Shown piece after piece: positions 63,306-64,000 of a stretch of 64,000 nt of DNA (its first letter is position 1; each line of letters opens with the position of its first letter). The position numbers and the translations under genes were made by a program. The notes below the pieces were generated by a model. The model was given only the letters and a program-made list of their open reading frames with translations, did not search any database and was not told the origin of the DNA. Origin of the DNA: Microbacterium sp. SZ1 (GTDB lineage: Bacteria > Actinomycetota > Actinomycetes > Actinomycetales > Microbacteriaceae); NCBI RefSeq assembly GCF_002362255.1, contig NZ_LPVV01000023.1, forward strand, positions 62,001 through 126,000, in the 5' to 3' direction.

Positions 63306-64000
63306 CGCCCCGCCCAGCGCCCGCATCGCGGCGGTCCTCAACACCATGCAGCCCGCCGAGCGGCGGGTCGCCGAGCTGATCGTCGGGTCGGCGGATGCCG
63401 TCGTGGAGTGGACAGCGCAGGAACTCGCCGACCGGGCCGGCGTCGGCCGCGCCACGGTCGTGCGGACGTGCCAGAGCGTCGGCTACCGCGGATACCCGCA
63501 GCTGCGGGTGGCGCTCGCCGCCGAGCTCGGCTCCGCGCCGGGGGAGGATGCCGTCGACCACGGCTCCGGCGTGCTGGGACGGATGCGAGGCGAGATCGTC
63601 AGGCTTGCGTCGTCGCTGCCGGCGCTCACGAGCCTTCTCGATGCGGAGGCGGTCGCCGATGCGGTGCGCCTCGCGGCATCCTCCCGTCGCCTGCTGGTGC
63701 TGGCGAACGGTCTGTCGTCGCCGATCGCGAGCGACCTGGCGATGCGCCTGACCGCAGCCGGACGTCCCGCCGAGTTCATCGCGGACGCGATCGCCCAGCA
63801 GATCGCGGCCCGGCACCTGACCGCGGACGACGCCTGCCTCGTGATCAGCGGCTCAGGAGCGAACGAGGCGAGCCTGCGCGTCGCGACGGCCGCAGCGCGC
63901 GGAGGCGCCCGGGTCATCGCGCTCACCTCGTTCGCATCGTCCCCGCTCACCGAGGTCGCCACGCACAGCCTCGTGATCGCGCCGTCGGGCGTGAGCTTCC
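63292..64000 (+). CDS. MurR/RpiR family regulator (partial)
   Basis: The gene runs off the right edge after about 236 residues. The N-terminal helix-turn-helix has LADRAGVGRATVVRTCQSVG and GYRGYPQLRVALA; the following SIS domain (LVISGSGANEASLRVATAA, GARVIALTSFASSPLTEVA) usually binds a sugar phosphate. GTG 63292 overlaps the permease gene. A sugar-phosphate sensor at the end of a phosphate-type transporter operon suggests that the imported compound is a phosphorylated sugar or polyol. Confidence 0.88.
   Translation, partial: MFSPSAPPSARIAAVLNTMQPAERRVAELIVGSADAVVEWTAQELADRAGVGRATVVRTCQSVGYRGYPQLRVALAAELGSAPGEDAVDHGSGVLGRMRGEIVRLASSLPALTSLLDAEAVADAVRLAASSRRLLVLANGLSSPIASDLAMRLTAAGRPAEFIADAIAQQIAARHLTADDACLVISGSGANEASLRVATAAARGGARVIALTSFASSPLTEVATHSLVIAPSGVSF

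Overview
The window is a high-GC actinobacterial chromosome segment. The locus content, codon bias, LAxTG surface protein, and type I MurB/HadA-like/AldR/RamB neighbourhoods point to the family Microbacteriaceae, most probably Microbacterium. This is inferred from gene content; no database was searched. No insertion sequence, prophage, CRISPR array, tRNA or rRNA was seen.

Layout. (1) 1-4138: respiratory quinone genes: a partial isochorismate synthase, a DUF402 protein, menaquinone methyltransferase, a polyprenyl diphosphate synthase and an FprA-type ferredoxin/adrenodoxin reductase. (2) 4201-10510: accessory genes: a lipoprotein, an alpha/beta hydrolase, a GntR regulator, a YajQ family protein, three small membrane proteins and an unknown protein. 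(3) 10533-15114: the str operon (rpsL, rpsG, fusA, tuf). (4) 15190-24522: one 9.1-kb gene for a 3037-residue cell-wall-anchored protein built from about 18 DUF11-like modules, inserted between tuf and the S10 operon. A small Rv0909-like antitoxin family gene and an 850-bp gene-free stretch follow; the stretch holds a promoter-like box, six consecutive perfect hairpins and a strong terminator, a candidate structured RNA. (5) 25385-42273: the S10, spc and alpha operons, with secY, adk, map, a DsbA-like thioredoxin protein, infA, rpmJ, rpoA and rplQ. The usual positions of rpsN and rpsD are empty and each holds a hairpin. (6) 42423-51074: acyl-CoA ligase, TauE/SafE exporter, a MaoC dehydratase pair with murB, a VOC protein, an aminotransferase, and alanine dehydrogenase divergent from an AldR-like regulator. 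(7) 51167-55753: the glyoxylate shunt (aceA-aceB) divergent from ramB. (8) 56019-59006: a secreted glycoamylase-like (PF10091/GH144-type) protein, a TetR regulator and an unknown protein. (9) 59041-64000: a HAD phosphatase, a phosphonate-type ABC transporter (PhnD, PhnC, PhnE, PhnE) and an RpiR-type regulator, preceded by two 11-nt direct repeat units that match the actinobacterial PHO box.

Two themes run across the window. First, at least 14 non-ribosomal genes carry a TANNNT box ending exactly 6 nt before the start codon and have no Shine-Dalgarno sequence, as expected for leaderless mRNAs, whereas the ribosomal and secreted-protein genes have long leaders and good ribosome binding sites. 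Second, many gene ends are marked by long hairpins, including several multi-copy palindromic repeat islands between convergent genes.
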